Shown here: one piece after another, positions 1 through 7,355 of the stretch
How positions within the stretch are numbered: the stretch's first letter is position 1
Layout of the letters: each line of letters begins with the position of its first letter
Source: an uncultured Lachnospiraceae bacterium
GTDB lineage: Bacteria > Bacillota > Clostridia > Lachnospirales > Lachnospiraceae
DNA: 9,323 nt
Assembly: GCA_902797705.1 (NCBI GenBank)
Contig: CADBTX010000191.1
Span: 1 to 9,323 of the forward strand
Reading direction: 5' to 3'
Translations under genes and position numbers: made by a program
The notes under the pieces: model-generated
Database searches by the model: none
Seen by the model: the letters and a program-made list of their open reading frames with translations, nothing else
What the model was told of the DNA's origin: nothing

Positions 1-1
1 C

Positions 2-1456
2 TTTGCGGTATTTTTAAGAGCCATGTTTTACGGTCTCGATAACTGCAAAAACAGCAACAATTACGATGCAAAGGATTACAGAAAGAACCTGAATCCCTGG
101 CAGGGAGGCAAGTTCGGCGGTTATATCGAATTCGAGGCGAAGGACAAGAAATACCGTGCCACCAGATTCTTCGGAGAGCGCAAGGGTGAGGACAGCTTTG
201 AACTCCTGGATCTTGGGACCATGCTCCCATCTGAGGATTTCAGTTCTTCGCTGGGAGAGGAACTCTTCGGTATCGATGCATACGGCTATGAGAGAAGCGT
301 ATACATTCCCCATAACGATCTCTTTGTCGGAACGGATGACAGCATAAATGCCAAGCTTTTGGGGCTTCTTGAAAGTGACGGGGATATGAACAGCTTTGAG
401 AATGCCGTCAAGATACTGAACGACGCCAGAAGGGAATTGAAAAAGACCGGAGGCAGAGGGCGTATCGACAGGGGATCCGAGGAGAAGGCCGGAATGGAGG
501 TAAGGCTCCGGAAGGCTCTGGAGGGAGAAAAGCAGACCACGGAGAAAAAGAATGCTCTGGCGGAAGCCGTCAGGGAAAAGGAAGAGTTCAGGACAGAGAG
601 AGAAAATGCTGAAAAGGCTCTTTCTGAATTCACTGAAAAAAATGTTTCCGGAGGGGGCAGGATAGGAATGCTTTTCTTCGGTATACTGATGCTGCTCCTT
701 GGGCTGGCATCCGGAGGGCTTGGAGTATTTACCATACTCAGGTTACAAAGGTACTACAGCTACGGCTTGATACTTGCGGCGGCCGGGGGAATAGCCTTCC
801 TGATAGGACTTATACTTCTGATCGTCAGAAGTGCCGGTATCGGTAAAAATAAAAAGACCTTTGCCGCTCTCCAGGATGCGGTAACTGAGAAGAGGAAGGC
901 CTACGAGGCAGCTGCCGAAAAGGAAGGAGAGATAAAGCAGGAAATAGACCGCTTAAGCCGCGAATATGAGGATCCCGAGAGACTCCGTCAGGAGATTGAC
1001 AGACTGCAGACCATGGGAAATGAGGATACGGCAAAGCTTGTGGCGATCGAACGCACCATGAGGATATTGGGAGAGGCGAGGCAGAGTCTTTCCGGACACT
1101 ATATGGACCGTTTAAGGGATAATTTCATGAAGTACCTTAATAAGGCGGGATTCGGAGAGAACGGCGCTGTGATGGACAGCGATTTCAATATCAGCGTGGA
1201 AAGTCATGGAAATATGCATTCCATCCTGTCGGAAAGCAGCGGTATAAAGGATCTTATCAACTTAAGCGCCAGGTTCGCATTGATAGACGCGCTGTTTGAG
1301 AATGACAAGCCCTGTGTTATACTTGATGATGTCATGAACAATCTGGACGAGGAGCGTTTCCGCAATGCCATGGATATGACAGAGGAATTCGCTTCGGAAT
1401 ATCAGGTGATCTATCTGACATGCAACAGCAGCAGAGTTCCGGCGGGGCTGAATTGA
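2..1456 (+). CDS. YhaN/SMC-like membrane-anchored ATPase, 3' part (5' end outside window)
   Basis: Partial gene. The frame is open from base 2, so the Met codon at 23 is probably internal: the segment reading LRAMFYGLD resembles the helix just after Walker A in YhaN/RecF-type ATPases. Numbering from the Met at 23, the visible protein has an N-terminal ATPase half (about 1-140), a charged coiled coil (about 150-205), two hydrophobic helices (about 214-238 and 247-268), a second coiled coil (about 273-340) and a C-terminal ATPase half. That half has a signature-like region (SSGIKDLINLSARFAL), Walker B (CVILDDV, D435 and D436) and a D-loop (NNLDEERF). The two membrane helices inside the coiled coil fit the YhaN-like family of predicted membrane-bound, DNA-repair-type ATPases; the true substrate is unknown. 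The usual switch His appears as Asn468 (TCNSSR). The last residues are encoded by the first copy of a 23-base repeat, and the end may have been altered by an insertion. An SbcD-like phosphatase partner might lie upstream, but this cannot be seen. Confidence 0.8.
   Translation, partial: FAVFLRAMFYGLDNCKNSNNYDAKDYRKNLNPWQGGKFGGYIEFEAKDKKYRATRFFGERKGEDSFELLDLGTMLPSEDFSSSLGEELFGIDAYGYERSVYIPHNDLFVGTDDSINAKLLGLLESDGDMNSFENAVKILNDARRELKKTGGRGRIDRGSEEKAGMEVRLRKALEGEKQTTEKKNALAEAVREKEEFRTERENAEKALSEFTEKNVSGGGRIGMLFFGILMLLLGLASGGLGVFTILRLQRYYSYGLILAAAGGIAFLIGLILLIVRSAGIGKNKKTFAALQDAVTEKRKAYEAAAEKEGEIKQEIDRLSREYEDPERLRQEIDRLQTMGNEDTAKLVAIERTMRILGEARQSLSGHYMDRLRDNFMKYLNKAGFGENGAVMDSDFNISVESHGNMHSILSESSGIKDLINLSARFALIDALFENDKPCVILDDVMNNLDEERFRNAMDMTEEFASEYQVIYLTCNSSRVPAGLN
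1427..1449 (+). repeat. 23-base direct repeat, copy 1 (in the ATPase 3' end)
   Basis: This stretch begins agcagcagag and ends ggcggggct, and is identical base for base to 1529-1551. It encodes SSRVPAG and most of the next Leu codon, at the very end of the ATPase gene. The two copies are 102 bases apart, start to start, so both are in the same reading frame. Because this copy encodes the conserved-looking end of the ATPase, it is probably the original and the other copy the duplicate. It could be a long target duplication, a slipped or recombined duplication, or a shared part of a larger repeat family. Confidence 0.85.
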
Positions 1457-1460
1457 GAAT

Positions 1461-1520
1461 GTTCGCCCCCTCATCCGTCAGCTATGCTGACACCTTCTCC
1501 CCCGAGGGAGAAGGCGCAGC
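1461..1520. repeat. REP-like palindromic element with two hairpins
   Basis: The element contains two perfect stems. The first pairs gtcagc (1477-1482) with gctgac (1486-1491) around a tat loop. The second pairs ccttctccc (1493-1501) with gggagaagg (1506-1514) around a ccga loop. The layout (CCCCCTCATCCGTCAGC, small hairpin, then CCTTCTCCC hairpin) resembles, from memory, short dispersed intergenic repeats common in Clostridia genomes. It lies between two copies of a 23-base direct repeat. No T-run follows the second stem, so it is not a typical intrinsic terminator, although it may affect mRNA stability or read-through between the flanking genes. Copy number in the genome cannot be judged from one window. 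Confidence 0.65.
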
Positions 1521-1528
1521 TAAACGGA

Positions 1529-1551
1529 AGCAGCAGAGTTCCGGCGGGGCT
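1529..1551 (+). repeat. 23-base direct repeat, copy 2 (downstream of the palindromic element)
   Basis: Exact second copy of 1427-1449. Reading on from this copy in the ATPase frame gives an open run to a TAG at 1622-1624, which is 7 bases before the next start codon. One reading is that the ATPase gene once continued through here and that the 102-base insertion at its 3' end brought in the present TGA at 1454-1456. An open run of this length can also occur by chance. Confidence 0.8.
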
Positions 1552-1609
1552 CGGATCAGAGGAGCAATGGGGTATGCAGCTCTTTACTGGAAGCATACTC
1601 AACATAAAG

Positions 1610-1618
1610 AAAGGAGAG
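1610..1618 (+). promoter_or_regulatory. Ribosome binding site of the S1-domain gene
   Basis: AAAGGAGAG is a strong match to the Shine-Dalgarno consensus. The gap from GGAG to the ATG at 1632 is 15 bases, longer than usual, and no ATG, GTG or TTG start lies between. The site supports 1632 over the next in-frame ATG at 1641, which would be farther still. I see no convincing promoter in the gap before it. Confidence 0.65.
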
Positions 1619-1631
1619 TTATAGACAAAAA

Positions 1632-2354
1632 ATGGAAACAATGGATGATTACAGGGATGAGCTGGACGAATCCTTAAAGAAGCTGGAAGATGACAATGTC
1701 ATGGAAGGCAAGGTGGAGGACGAGGAGAGTGCTGAGGAGAACATGGCCTGGGCGCACTGCAAGGAACTCCAGAAGACAAAGGAAGACATAAAGGTCAAGG
1801 TGGGAGGCATGGTAAACGGAGGCCTCATTGCCTACATTGACAATATAAGGGGCTTCATACCCGCTTCCCAGATCTCTACGGAATTTGTGGAAAACCTGGA
1901 GGAGTGGCTTGGAAAGAGCCTTACCGTCAGGGTAATAACTTGTGACAGCTCAAGGAAGAAGCTTGTACTCTCCGCAAAGGCCATCTTAAGGGAGAAGGAA
2001 GAAGAGGAGAAGGAAAAGAGGAGATCCGGCATCACAAAGGGCATGGTACTGGAAGGAAAGGTTGAGAGCATTCAGCCTTACGGTGCTTTTGTGGACCTGG
2101 GTGACGGAGTAAGCGGTCTTCTTCACGTATCCCAGATCTCCGAGAAGAGGATAAAGACCCCTGATGAGGTCCTTAAGGTGGGAGACAGCGTAAAGGTCAA
2201 GGTCATAAAGACCGAGGACAGAAAGATATCCCTTTCCATGAGGGCATTAAAGGAGGATGAGGAAAAGGCCGAGGCCGAGGAAGTATTCAAGCTTCCCGAG
2301 ACTGCTCCCGTAACCACCTCCCTTGGAGATCTTCTCAAAGATATAAAGCTGTAA
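1632..2354 (+). CDS. S1 RNA-binding domain protein (two S1 domains)
   Basis: A 240-residue cytoplasmic protein. An acidic N-terminal region (about 1-50) is followed by a divergent S1 domain (about 52-118, with GFIPASQIS and KKLVLSAK), a highly charged linker (about 119-134, EKEEEEKEKRR) and a canonical S1 domain (about 135-208, with GMVLEGKVESIQPYGAFVDL, GLLHVSQIS and RKISLSMR). The short C-terminal tail is acidic. S1 domains bind single-stranded RNA. Two-domain proteins of this kind in Firmicutes are usually annotated as S1-like or ribosomal protein S1-related; this one is much shorter than full ribosomal S1, so it is more likely an accessory translation or RNA-binding factor. The exact role is unknown. 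The start at 1632 has the only good ribosome binding site upstream. The gene may share a transcript with the ATPase gene before it. Confidence 0.9.
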   Translation: METMDDYRDELDESLKKLEDDNVMEGKVEDEESAEENMAWAHCKELQKTKEDIKVKVGGMVNGGLIAYIDNIRGFIPASQISTEFVENLEEWLGKSLTVRVITCDSSRKKLVLSAKAILREKEEEEKEKRRSGITKGMVLEGKVESIQPYGAFVDLGDGVSGLLHVSQISEKRIKTPDEVLKVGDSVKVKVIKTEDRKISLSMRALKEDEEKAEAEEVFKLPETAPVTTSLGDLLKDIKL

Positions 2355-2359
2355 CTCAT

Positions 2360-2384
2360 AAGAGCTATTATGTATTTTCATTGA
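2360..2384 (+). promoter_or_regulatory. Possible 4-codon leader ORF (MYFH) before the kinase gene
   Basis: The kinase start at 2386 has no good ribosome binding site at normal spacing. A weak aagag (2360-2364) instead lies 5 bases before an out-of-frame ATG at 2370 that opens a 4-codon ORF, MYFH, ending in TGA at 2382-2384. That stop is one base before the kinase ATG, so ribosomes ending there could restart on the kinase. The ORF is too short to separate from chance, so this is a suggestion only. Confidence 0.2.
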
Positions 2385-2385
2385 T

Positions 2386-5300
2386 ATGATGATACTGTTT
2401 CTTTTAATTCTTATACTTACCATTGGAATTCCCCAGAATACATATGCCGCTCCCCCGTTAAGGGAGAACGGCATAGATTATCTTGCGAGATATGAGTCTG
2501 TGCAGTACGGAAAAAGCGACGGGCTCATATCTGCAGAGACAAATGCCATTGTCCAGACACCGGATGGATATATCTGGGCCGGAACCTATTCCGGTCTCTA
2601 CAGATTTGACGGCTCGGTCTTTGAGAGGGTGGCGGCAGATTTCGGCATCAACAGCGTCATGGCTCTCTTTATGGACAGCCGCGGCAGGATGTGGACCGGC
2701 ACGAATGAATCGGGACTCAGCTGTTATGACCCGAAGGTCAGGCAGATGGTCTTCTACACCATAAAGGACGGCCTTGTCTCAAACAGTGTCCGCTGCATCA
2801 CAGAGAGCGGAGACGGAGATATCTACGTGGGAACTGTGGAAGGGCTCTCGGTGGTACATGATGACGGAAGCATTGATGACCTGAGCCATGATTCCATAGA
2901 TACGGGGGTCCGTTCCTTAAGCAGGGCGGGAAATGTGATCGCCGGAGTCACAAACGGAGGAGAACTCTTTGTCATAGAGGACGGCAGGGTGATTCTGGAA
3001 ACGGAATGTGAAGTCCCCGGCATCGATTATACCTGTGTGGAGCTTAAGGATGAACATACTATCCTTGCAGGTTCCTCCGGAGTATTTATCGATAAACTGC
3101 AGCGGTCCGGGACCAAAGTTACTCTGGCTGAACGCTACAACACTACGGACTGCAGCTATTTCAGTTCGATATTCTATGACAGCACCACGGGAGAATACTT
3201 CTACGGTGCGGAGAACGGAATGGGAGTCATTGAGGAAGAGAACGGCGCGGTACTGTCCCTTACCCAGGACGGCTTCGAAAGCTCCATCTGTCAGGTGATG
3301 AAGGATATGCAGGGGAATATTTGGTTTGTTTCCAATAAACAGGGCATTCTGAAGCTTTCCCCCAATCCCTTTACAGATGTATTCGTGAAGGCGGAAATAC
3401 CGGAGAGCGTGGTAAACGCTTTGGAACTTTCCGGCAGTGATATCTATATCGGCAAGGATAACGGCTTAAGTGTTGTGGACAGGGACAGCCTGAAGCTAAA
3501 GGACTATGATTTTATCTCCAGGTTCGACGGCGTAAGGATAAGGCATATAAACGCCGATTCAAAGGGAAATATCTGGCTCTCCACCTATGGGCAGGAGGGT
3601 CTTTACTGCATTGAAAAAGACGGCAGTATAGAGGTCTATAACGAAGGAAAGGGTACCGTAGGAGGAAGGTTCCGCTGTACACTGGAGCTTTCCGACGGAC
3701 GTATCGTGGCTGCCAGCAACACCGGGATCAGCTTTATAGAGAATGGAGAGGTCACAAAGACCATTGGAAGTGACGACGGTCTGGAGACCCCCCAGGTACT
3801 TACCATGGTAGAGGACACGGAGGGGAGGCTCATCCTCGGCAGCGACGGAGGCGGCATCTATATAGTTAAGGACGATAAGGTGGTGGACCGGATCGGGGAA
3901 AAAGACGGACTTGACACCCCTGTGGTCTTAAGGATAGTGCCCTATGAAAACGGTTACTTCTATGTCACGAGCAACGCCATATATTATGACGACGGAATAA
4001 ACAGGATAAGGAAGCTTGAGAATTTCCCCTACAGCAATAATTACGATATCCACATCACGGATGACGGCATGGCCTGGGTTTCATCCAGCGCCGGCATCTT
4101 TGTGGTGAAGCTGGAGGATATGATAGCAGACGGAGAGTACAGATACAATCTCCTGGATTATACCAGAGGCTTTAATACCACTCTCACAGCCAATTCCTGG
4201 AATCTCCCCCTGGACAGCGAGGATCTGCTTCTTTGCTGCAGCGACGGCATAAGGGAGATAGATACCAATACCTACGATTACGTGGATAAGGACTGTAATA
4301 TCGACCTTAAGTATATTTACTGCGAGGATAAGGAGATACTGGTGGATGAAAAGGGGGAGTATACCGTTCCTCCCACCACCGGGCGTATACAGATAAAGGC
4401 CGCGATCCTGAATTTCACTCTTTCAAATCCCCTTATACATATCTATCTTGAGGGGGCGGATGACGTGGGTATCACTGCCTATCAGAGAAACCTCGAAGAT
4501 CTGGAATACACCAATCTCCCCTACGGCCATTATGAACTTCATGTACAGATCCTCAATAATTATGACGGCGCCGTTCTGAGGGATGAGGTATTCCATATCC
4601 ATAAGAAACCAAGGGTAGAGGAGCTTCTCTTCGTAAAGATACTAATCGCCGTTCTGGGAGCACTGCTGGTGGGATTCATAGTGTGGAGATTCATGCAGAC
4701 CACCATCATCCGCAGACAGTATGAGGAGATAAGGGTGGCGAAGGAAGAGGCGGACAGAGCCAACAGCGCGAAATCCCGCTTCCTTGCAAATATGTCCCAT
4801 GAGATAAGGACTCCCATAAATACCATTATGGGAATGGATGAAATGATACTGAGGGAGGACTCGGAGGGGGTATCCGAAGAGTATGTAAAGAATGTCACCG
4901 GCTATGCCTCCGATATTAAAAGGGCTTCCGAACTGCTGCTCGGGCTTGTGAACGATGTTCTGGACCTATCGAAGATCGAGTCGGGAAAGATGAACCTGGT
5001 GCCTCAGGATTACGATACCTACGAATTCATCCGTTCCATCACCACCATGATAAGGGTGAGGAGCAATGAAAAGGATCTCTTTTTCGAGACGGACATAGAT
5101 GAAAAGCTGCCGAAGAAGTTAAGGGGTGACGCGGGAAAGATCAAGCAGGTCGTACTGAACCTCCTCACCAATGCCGTGAAATATACGGAAAAGGGCGGCT
5201 TTACCCTTATCATAAAGGTTGAGGAGCTAAAGGAAGAGTCCTGCAGGGTATACTTCGCAGTGAAGGATACAGGCATAGGAATAAAGCCGGAGGACATGGA

Positions 5301-6564
5301 AAAACTGTTCTCTGCCTTTGAAAGACTGGATGAGGAGCGTAACAGCGCCATACAGGGAACGGGTCTGGGACTTGATATCTCGAGACAGTTCGTGGCGCTT
5401 ATGGGAGATGAGTTAAGATGCGACAGCGTCTACGGAGAGGGCTCAACCTTCTACTTCAGGACCTGGCAGGAGATGATAGATCCCGAACCCATGGGTAAGT
5501 TCAGTGAGAATGAAGGGACATCCGATAAGAACAGATATCTTCCCGAATTCATTGCACCGGAGGGAAAGGTTCTGGTGGTGGATGACAATGAGATGAATCT
5601 CCAGGTCATAAAGGGACTGCTGAAGCGGACGAAGCTTAAGCTGTCCACCGCCATGAGCGGGAAGGAGTGCCTGAAAAAGCTTAAGGAAGAGAGCTTCCAT
5701 CTGGTGCTCCTGGATCACATGATGCCGGAAATGGACGGCCTTCAGACCTGTGCCGAAATAAGGAAGGATTTTCCGGATCTTCCGGTCATAGCCCTTACTG
5801 CCAATGCGGCTAACAGCGGCAAGGATTTCTACAGGGAGGCGGGATTCCAGGACTATCTGGCAAAGCCTGTGGAAGCGGATAAGATAGAGAAGACCCTGAA
5901 GAAATATCTGCCGGAGGATATACTTATGGAGCCGGATGCCGCGGAAGCCGGTCCGGGAGAGGAAAAGCTTCCGGAAGAGCTGGGGTGGCTTAAGAGTACT
6001 GAGGGCATTTCAGTGGATGATGGAATAAAATACTGCGGAGGGGCTGAGTCCTTTATAAGATCCATACAGACCTTTTACGATACCCTTTCTGATAATGCGG
6101 AGACCATAGAGAAAGCCTATGAAGAAGAGGACATAGATCTCTATACCGTAAAGGTCCATGCCTTGAAAAGCTCTGCCAGGATCATAGGCGCTTCGGAGCT
6201 TTCCGAGAAGGCAAGGCTTTTAGAGGACGCGGGAAAGAGCGGTGACAGGGAGTACATCCATCAGAATACTGCGGAACTGCTGACATTATACAGGGGATAC
6301 AGTGAGAAGCTTGCTGCCCTTTCGGGGGATGACTCGGGGAAGGAGCCCATGGCCCCTGAGGATATTGAGGACGCCTATTCAGCCATCGGGGAATTTATCC
6401 CGGGAATGGACTATGATGCGGTGGAAATGGTATTATCACAGGTAGGGGAATACAGTCTGCCTGAAAAGGATCTTAAGATATTCAAAGAACTGGAGAAGAG
6501 ATTAAAGGTTCTGGACTGGGATGGAATGGAAGAACTTTTAAGGACCAGGGACGGAGTACAGTAA
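2386..6564 (+). CDS. Hybrid sensor histidine kinase with beta-propeller sensor, receiver and Hpt domains
   Basis: A 1392-residue membrane sensor. Residues 1-21 form a signal peptide with a likely cut after TYA. About 35-650 hold many two-component-propeller repeats (for example PDGYIWAGTYSGLYRFDG and SKGNIWLSTYGQEGLYC), enough for two beta-propellers outside the membrane. A Y_Y_Y domain (about 666-737) precedes one transmembrane helix (about 747-770). Inside the cell come HisKA with HEIRTP (phospho-His H805), a HATPase domain with N-box N929, G1 DTGIGI (D961) and G2 GTGLGL (991-996), a receiver (about 1060-1175; acidic pair D1066/D1067, phospho-Asp D1110, Lys K1160) and an Hpt domain with HALKSSAR (H1258). 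A tail of about 70 residues follows. All catalytic residues are intact, so a full phosphorelay is expected. The sensor layout resembles the HTCS carbohydrate sensors of Bacteroidetes, but this protein has no AraC-type DNA-binding end; the ligand is unknown. The first of two adjacent ATG codons is taken as the start; its ribosome binding site is weak. Confidence 0.93.
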   Translation: MMILFLLILILTIGIPQNTYAAPPLRENGIDYLARYESVQYGKSDGLISAETNAIVQTPDGYIWAGTYSGLYRFDGSVFERVAADFGINSVMALFMDSRGRMWTGTNESGLSCYDPKVRQMVFYTIKDGLVSNSVRCITESGDGDIYVGTVEGLSVVHDDGSIDDLSHDSIDTGVRSLSRAGNVIAGVTNGGELFVIEDGRVILETECEVPGIDYTCVELKDEHTILAGSSGVFIDKLQRSGTKVTLAERYNTTDCSYFSSIFYDSTTGEYFYGAENGMGVIEEENGAVLSLTQDGFESSICQVMKDMQGNIWFVSNKQGILKLSPNPFTDVFVKAEIPESVVNALELSGSDIYIGKDNGLSVVDRDSLKLKDYDFISRFDGVRIRHINADSKGNIWLSTYGQEGLYCIEKDGSIEVYNEGKGTVGGRFRCTLELSDGRIVAASNTGISFIENGEVTKTIGSDDGLETPQVLTMVEDTEGRLILGSDGGGIYIVKDDKVVDRIGEKDGLDTPVVLRIVPYENGYFYVTSNAIYYDDGINRIRKLENFPYSNNYDIHITDDGMAWVSSSAGIFVVKLEDMIADGEYRYNLLDYTRGFNTTLTANSWNLPLDSEDLLLCCSDGIREIDTNTYDYVDKDCNIDLKYIYCEDKEILVDEKGEYTVPPTTGRIQIKAAILNFTLSNPLIHIYLEGADDVGITAYQRNLEDLEYTNLPYGHYELHVQILNNYDGAVLRDEVFHIHKKPRVEELLFVKILIAVLGALLVGFIVWRFMQTTIIRRQYEEIRVAKEEADRANSAKSRFLANMSHEIRTPINTIMGMDEMILREDSEGVSEEYVKNVTGYASDIKRASELLLGLVNDVLDLSKIESGKMNLVPQDYDTYEFIRSITTMIRVRSNEKDLFFETDIDEKLPKKLRGDAGKIKQVVLNLLTNAVKYTEKGGFTLIIKVEELKEESCRVYFAVKDTGIGIKPEDMEKLFSAFERLDEERNSAIQGTGLGLDISRQFVALMGDELRCDSVYGEGSTFYFRTWQEMIDPEPMGKFSENEGTSDKNRYLPEFIAPEGKVLVVDDNEMNLQVIKGLLKRTKLKLSTAMSGKECLKKLKEESFHLVLLDHMMPEMDGLQTCAEIRKDFPDLPVIALTANAANSGKDFYREAGFQDYLAKPVEADKIEKTLKKYLPEDILMEPDAAEAGPGEEKLPEELGWLKSTEGISVDDGIKYCGGAESFIRSIQTFYDTLSDNAETIEKAYEEEDIDLYTVKVHALKSSARIIGASELSEKARLLEDAGKSGDREYIHQNTAELLTLYRGYSEKLAALSGDDSGKEPMAPEDIEDAYSAIGEFIPGMDYDAVEMVLSQVGEYSLPEKDLKIFKELEKRLKVLDWDGMEELLRTRDGVQ
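6553..6556 (+). promoter_or_regulatory. Ribosome binding site inside the kinase 3' end
   Basis: GGAG within the last kinase codons sits 8 bases before the regulator ATG at 6565, which directly follows the kinase TAA (6562-6564). This layout suggests translational coupling, giving kinase and regulator in linked amounts. Confidence 0.6.
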
Positions 6565-7338
6565 ATGAGCAAAAAGACAGTTTTCATAATCGGACAAAAA
6601 GAGAGCTTCATTATCAGGGTGCTGGTAAAGAAGCTTGAGGAAAACGGGATAGAAGCGGCTTTTGTGAAGTCCGCCATAGATACCATCAATGAGTCTCTTG
6701 TGGGACATGAAAACGCTCAGCTAGTCCTCTATCTGGATCCTGATGAAAGGATACCCCATGATCTCACGAATTTCTTAAATGACAGGCTGACAGATGAGGG
6801 ACGGCAGTTCATACTCGTGGGAGACGCGGCGGACACAAGGAAGGTCATAGATAATGTGGCCGGGGATCTCATATATAAGACCTTTAACAGACCCTTAAAC
6901 AATGATGAATTTGTGAAGACGGTTTCCGAACTCTTTGGGAAGATCGAAGCAGGGGAATACAGGAAGAGCATACTTATTGTGGATGACGATCCCACGTACA
7001 TGGGGCTTGTCCGGGACTGGCTAAAGGATGAATACAGGGTGGCCATGGCGAATTCCGGCCTGCAGGCCATTAAGTGGCTCGGAAAGAATAAGGTGGATCT
7101 TATCCTTCTGGATCATGAGATGCCGGTGACAAGCGGACCCCAGGTGCTGGAGATGCTGAGGAGCGACTCGGATACCAGGTCCATTCCGGTGATCTTCCTT
7201 ACGGGTAAAGGCGATAAGGAGAGCGTTATGCAGGTCGTGGCATTTAAGCCGGAGGGCTATCTCTTAAAGACCATAGAAAGGAAAGAACTCCTTCTCAATC
7301 TCAGGAATTTTTTTAAGACAGGGAAGGTACAGGTTTAA
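6565..7338 (+). CDS. Response regulator with two receiver domains and no output domain
   Basis: A 257-residue cytoplasmic protein with two receiver-like domains. The first (about 1-122) looks degenerate: the acidic pair after strand 1 is replaced (FIIGQKE), an Asp remains at the end of strand 3 (LVLYLD, D58), the strand 4 Thr/Ser position appears to be Gly (FILVGD), and the usual Lys-Pro is Arg-Pro (R109). The second (about 134-257) is intact: D140-D142 after ILIV, phospho-Asp D183 in LLDHEMP, T213 and K235, though Lys is followed by Thr rather than Pro. No helix-turn-helix, GGDEF or other output domain follows. The start directly after the kinase stop strongly suggests that it is the final phosphoacceptor for the kinase Hpt domain. 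It could act by protein contact, as a phosphate sink, or by passing the signal to a partner elsewhere. The target is unknown. Confidence 0.9.
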   Translation: MSKKTVFIIGQKESFIIRVLVKKLEENGIEAAFVKSAIDTINESLVGHENAQLVLYLDPDERIPHDLTNFLNDRLTDEGRQFILVGDAADTRKVIDNVAGDLIYKTFNRPLNNDEFVKTVSELFGKIEAGEYRKSILIVDDDPTYMGLVRDWLKDEYRVAMANSGLQAIKWLGKNKVDLILLDHEMPVTSGPQVLEMLRSDSDTRSIPVIFLTGKGDKESVMQVVAFKPEGYLLKTIERKELLLNLRNFFKTGKVQV

Positions 7339-7346
7339 GTTTCCGC

Positions 7347-7355
7347 GGGAGAAGG
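7347..7355 (+). promoter_or_regulatory. Ribosome binding site of fbp
   Basis: GGGAGAAGG ends one base before the ATG at 7357, with its GGAG core 5 bases from the start. It lies in the 18-base gap after the regulator stop and supports 7357 as the start. No promoter or terminator is visible in the gap, so co-transcription with the regulator is likely. Confidence 0.6.

Noticed and set aside
286..735. Long antisense frame rich in Ser, Pro and Phe
   Set aside because: It is the mirror of the charged coiled-coil coding region of the ATPase gene, and its composition is typical of a shadow frame. The same holds for the other antisense frames, such as 4560-4898 and 5019-5351.
1493..1514. Intrinsic terminator for the ATPase gene
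   Set aside because: The 9-base-pair stem is strong, but it is followed by gcgcagct and not by a run of T, so it better fits a palindromic repeat.
1420..1677. An 85-codon + strand open frame starting MQQQQSS across the repeat region
   Set aside because: It overlaps the ends of two real genes in another frame, carries the direct repeat and palindromic element, has no ribosome binding site and looks like no known protein.
2366..2371. TATTAT as a -10 box for the kinase gene
   Set aside because: No -35-like sequence lies at the right distance, and the resulting leader would be only a few bases long.
2386..6564. HTCS-type one-protein system with AraC DNA-binding domain
   Set aside because: The sensor half matches this layout, but the C-terminus ends with Hpt and an acidic tail, with no helix-turn-helix.
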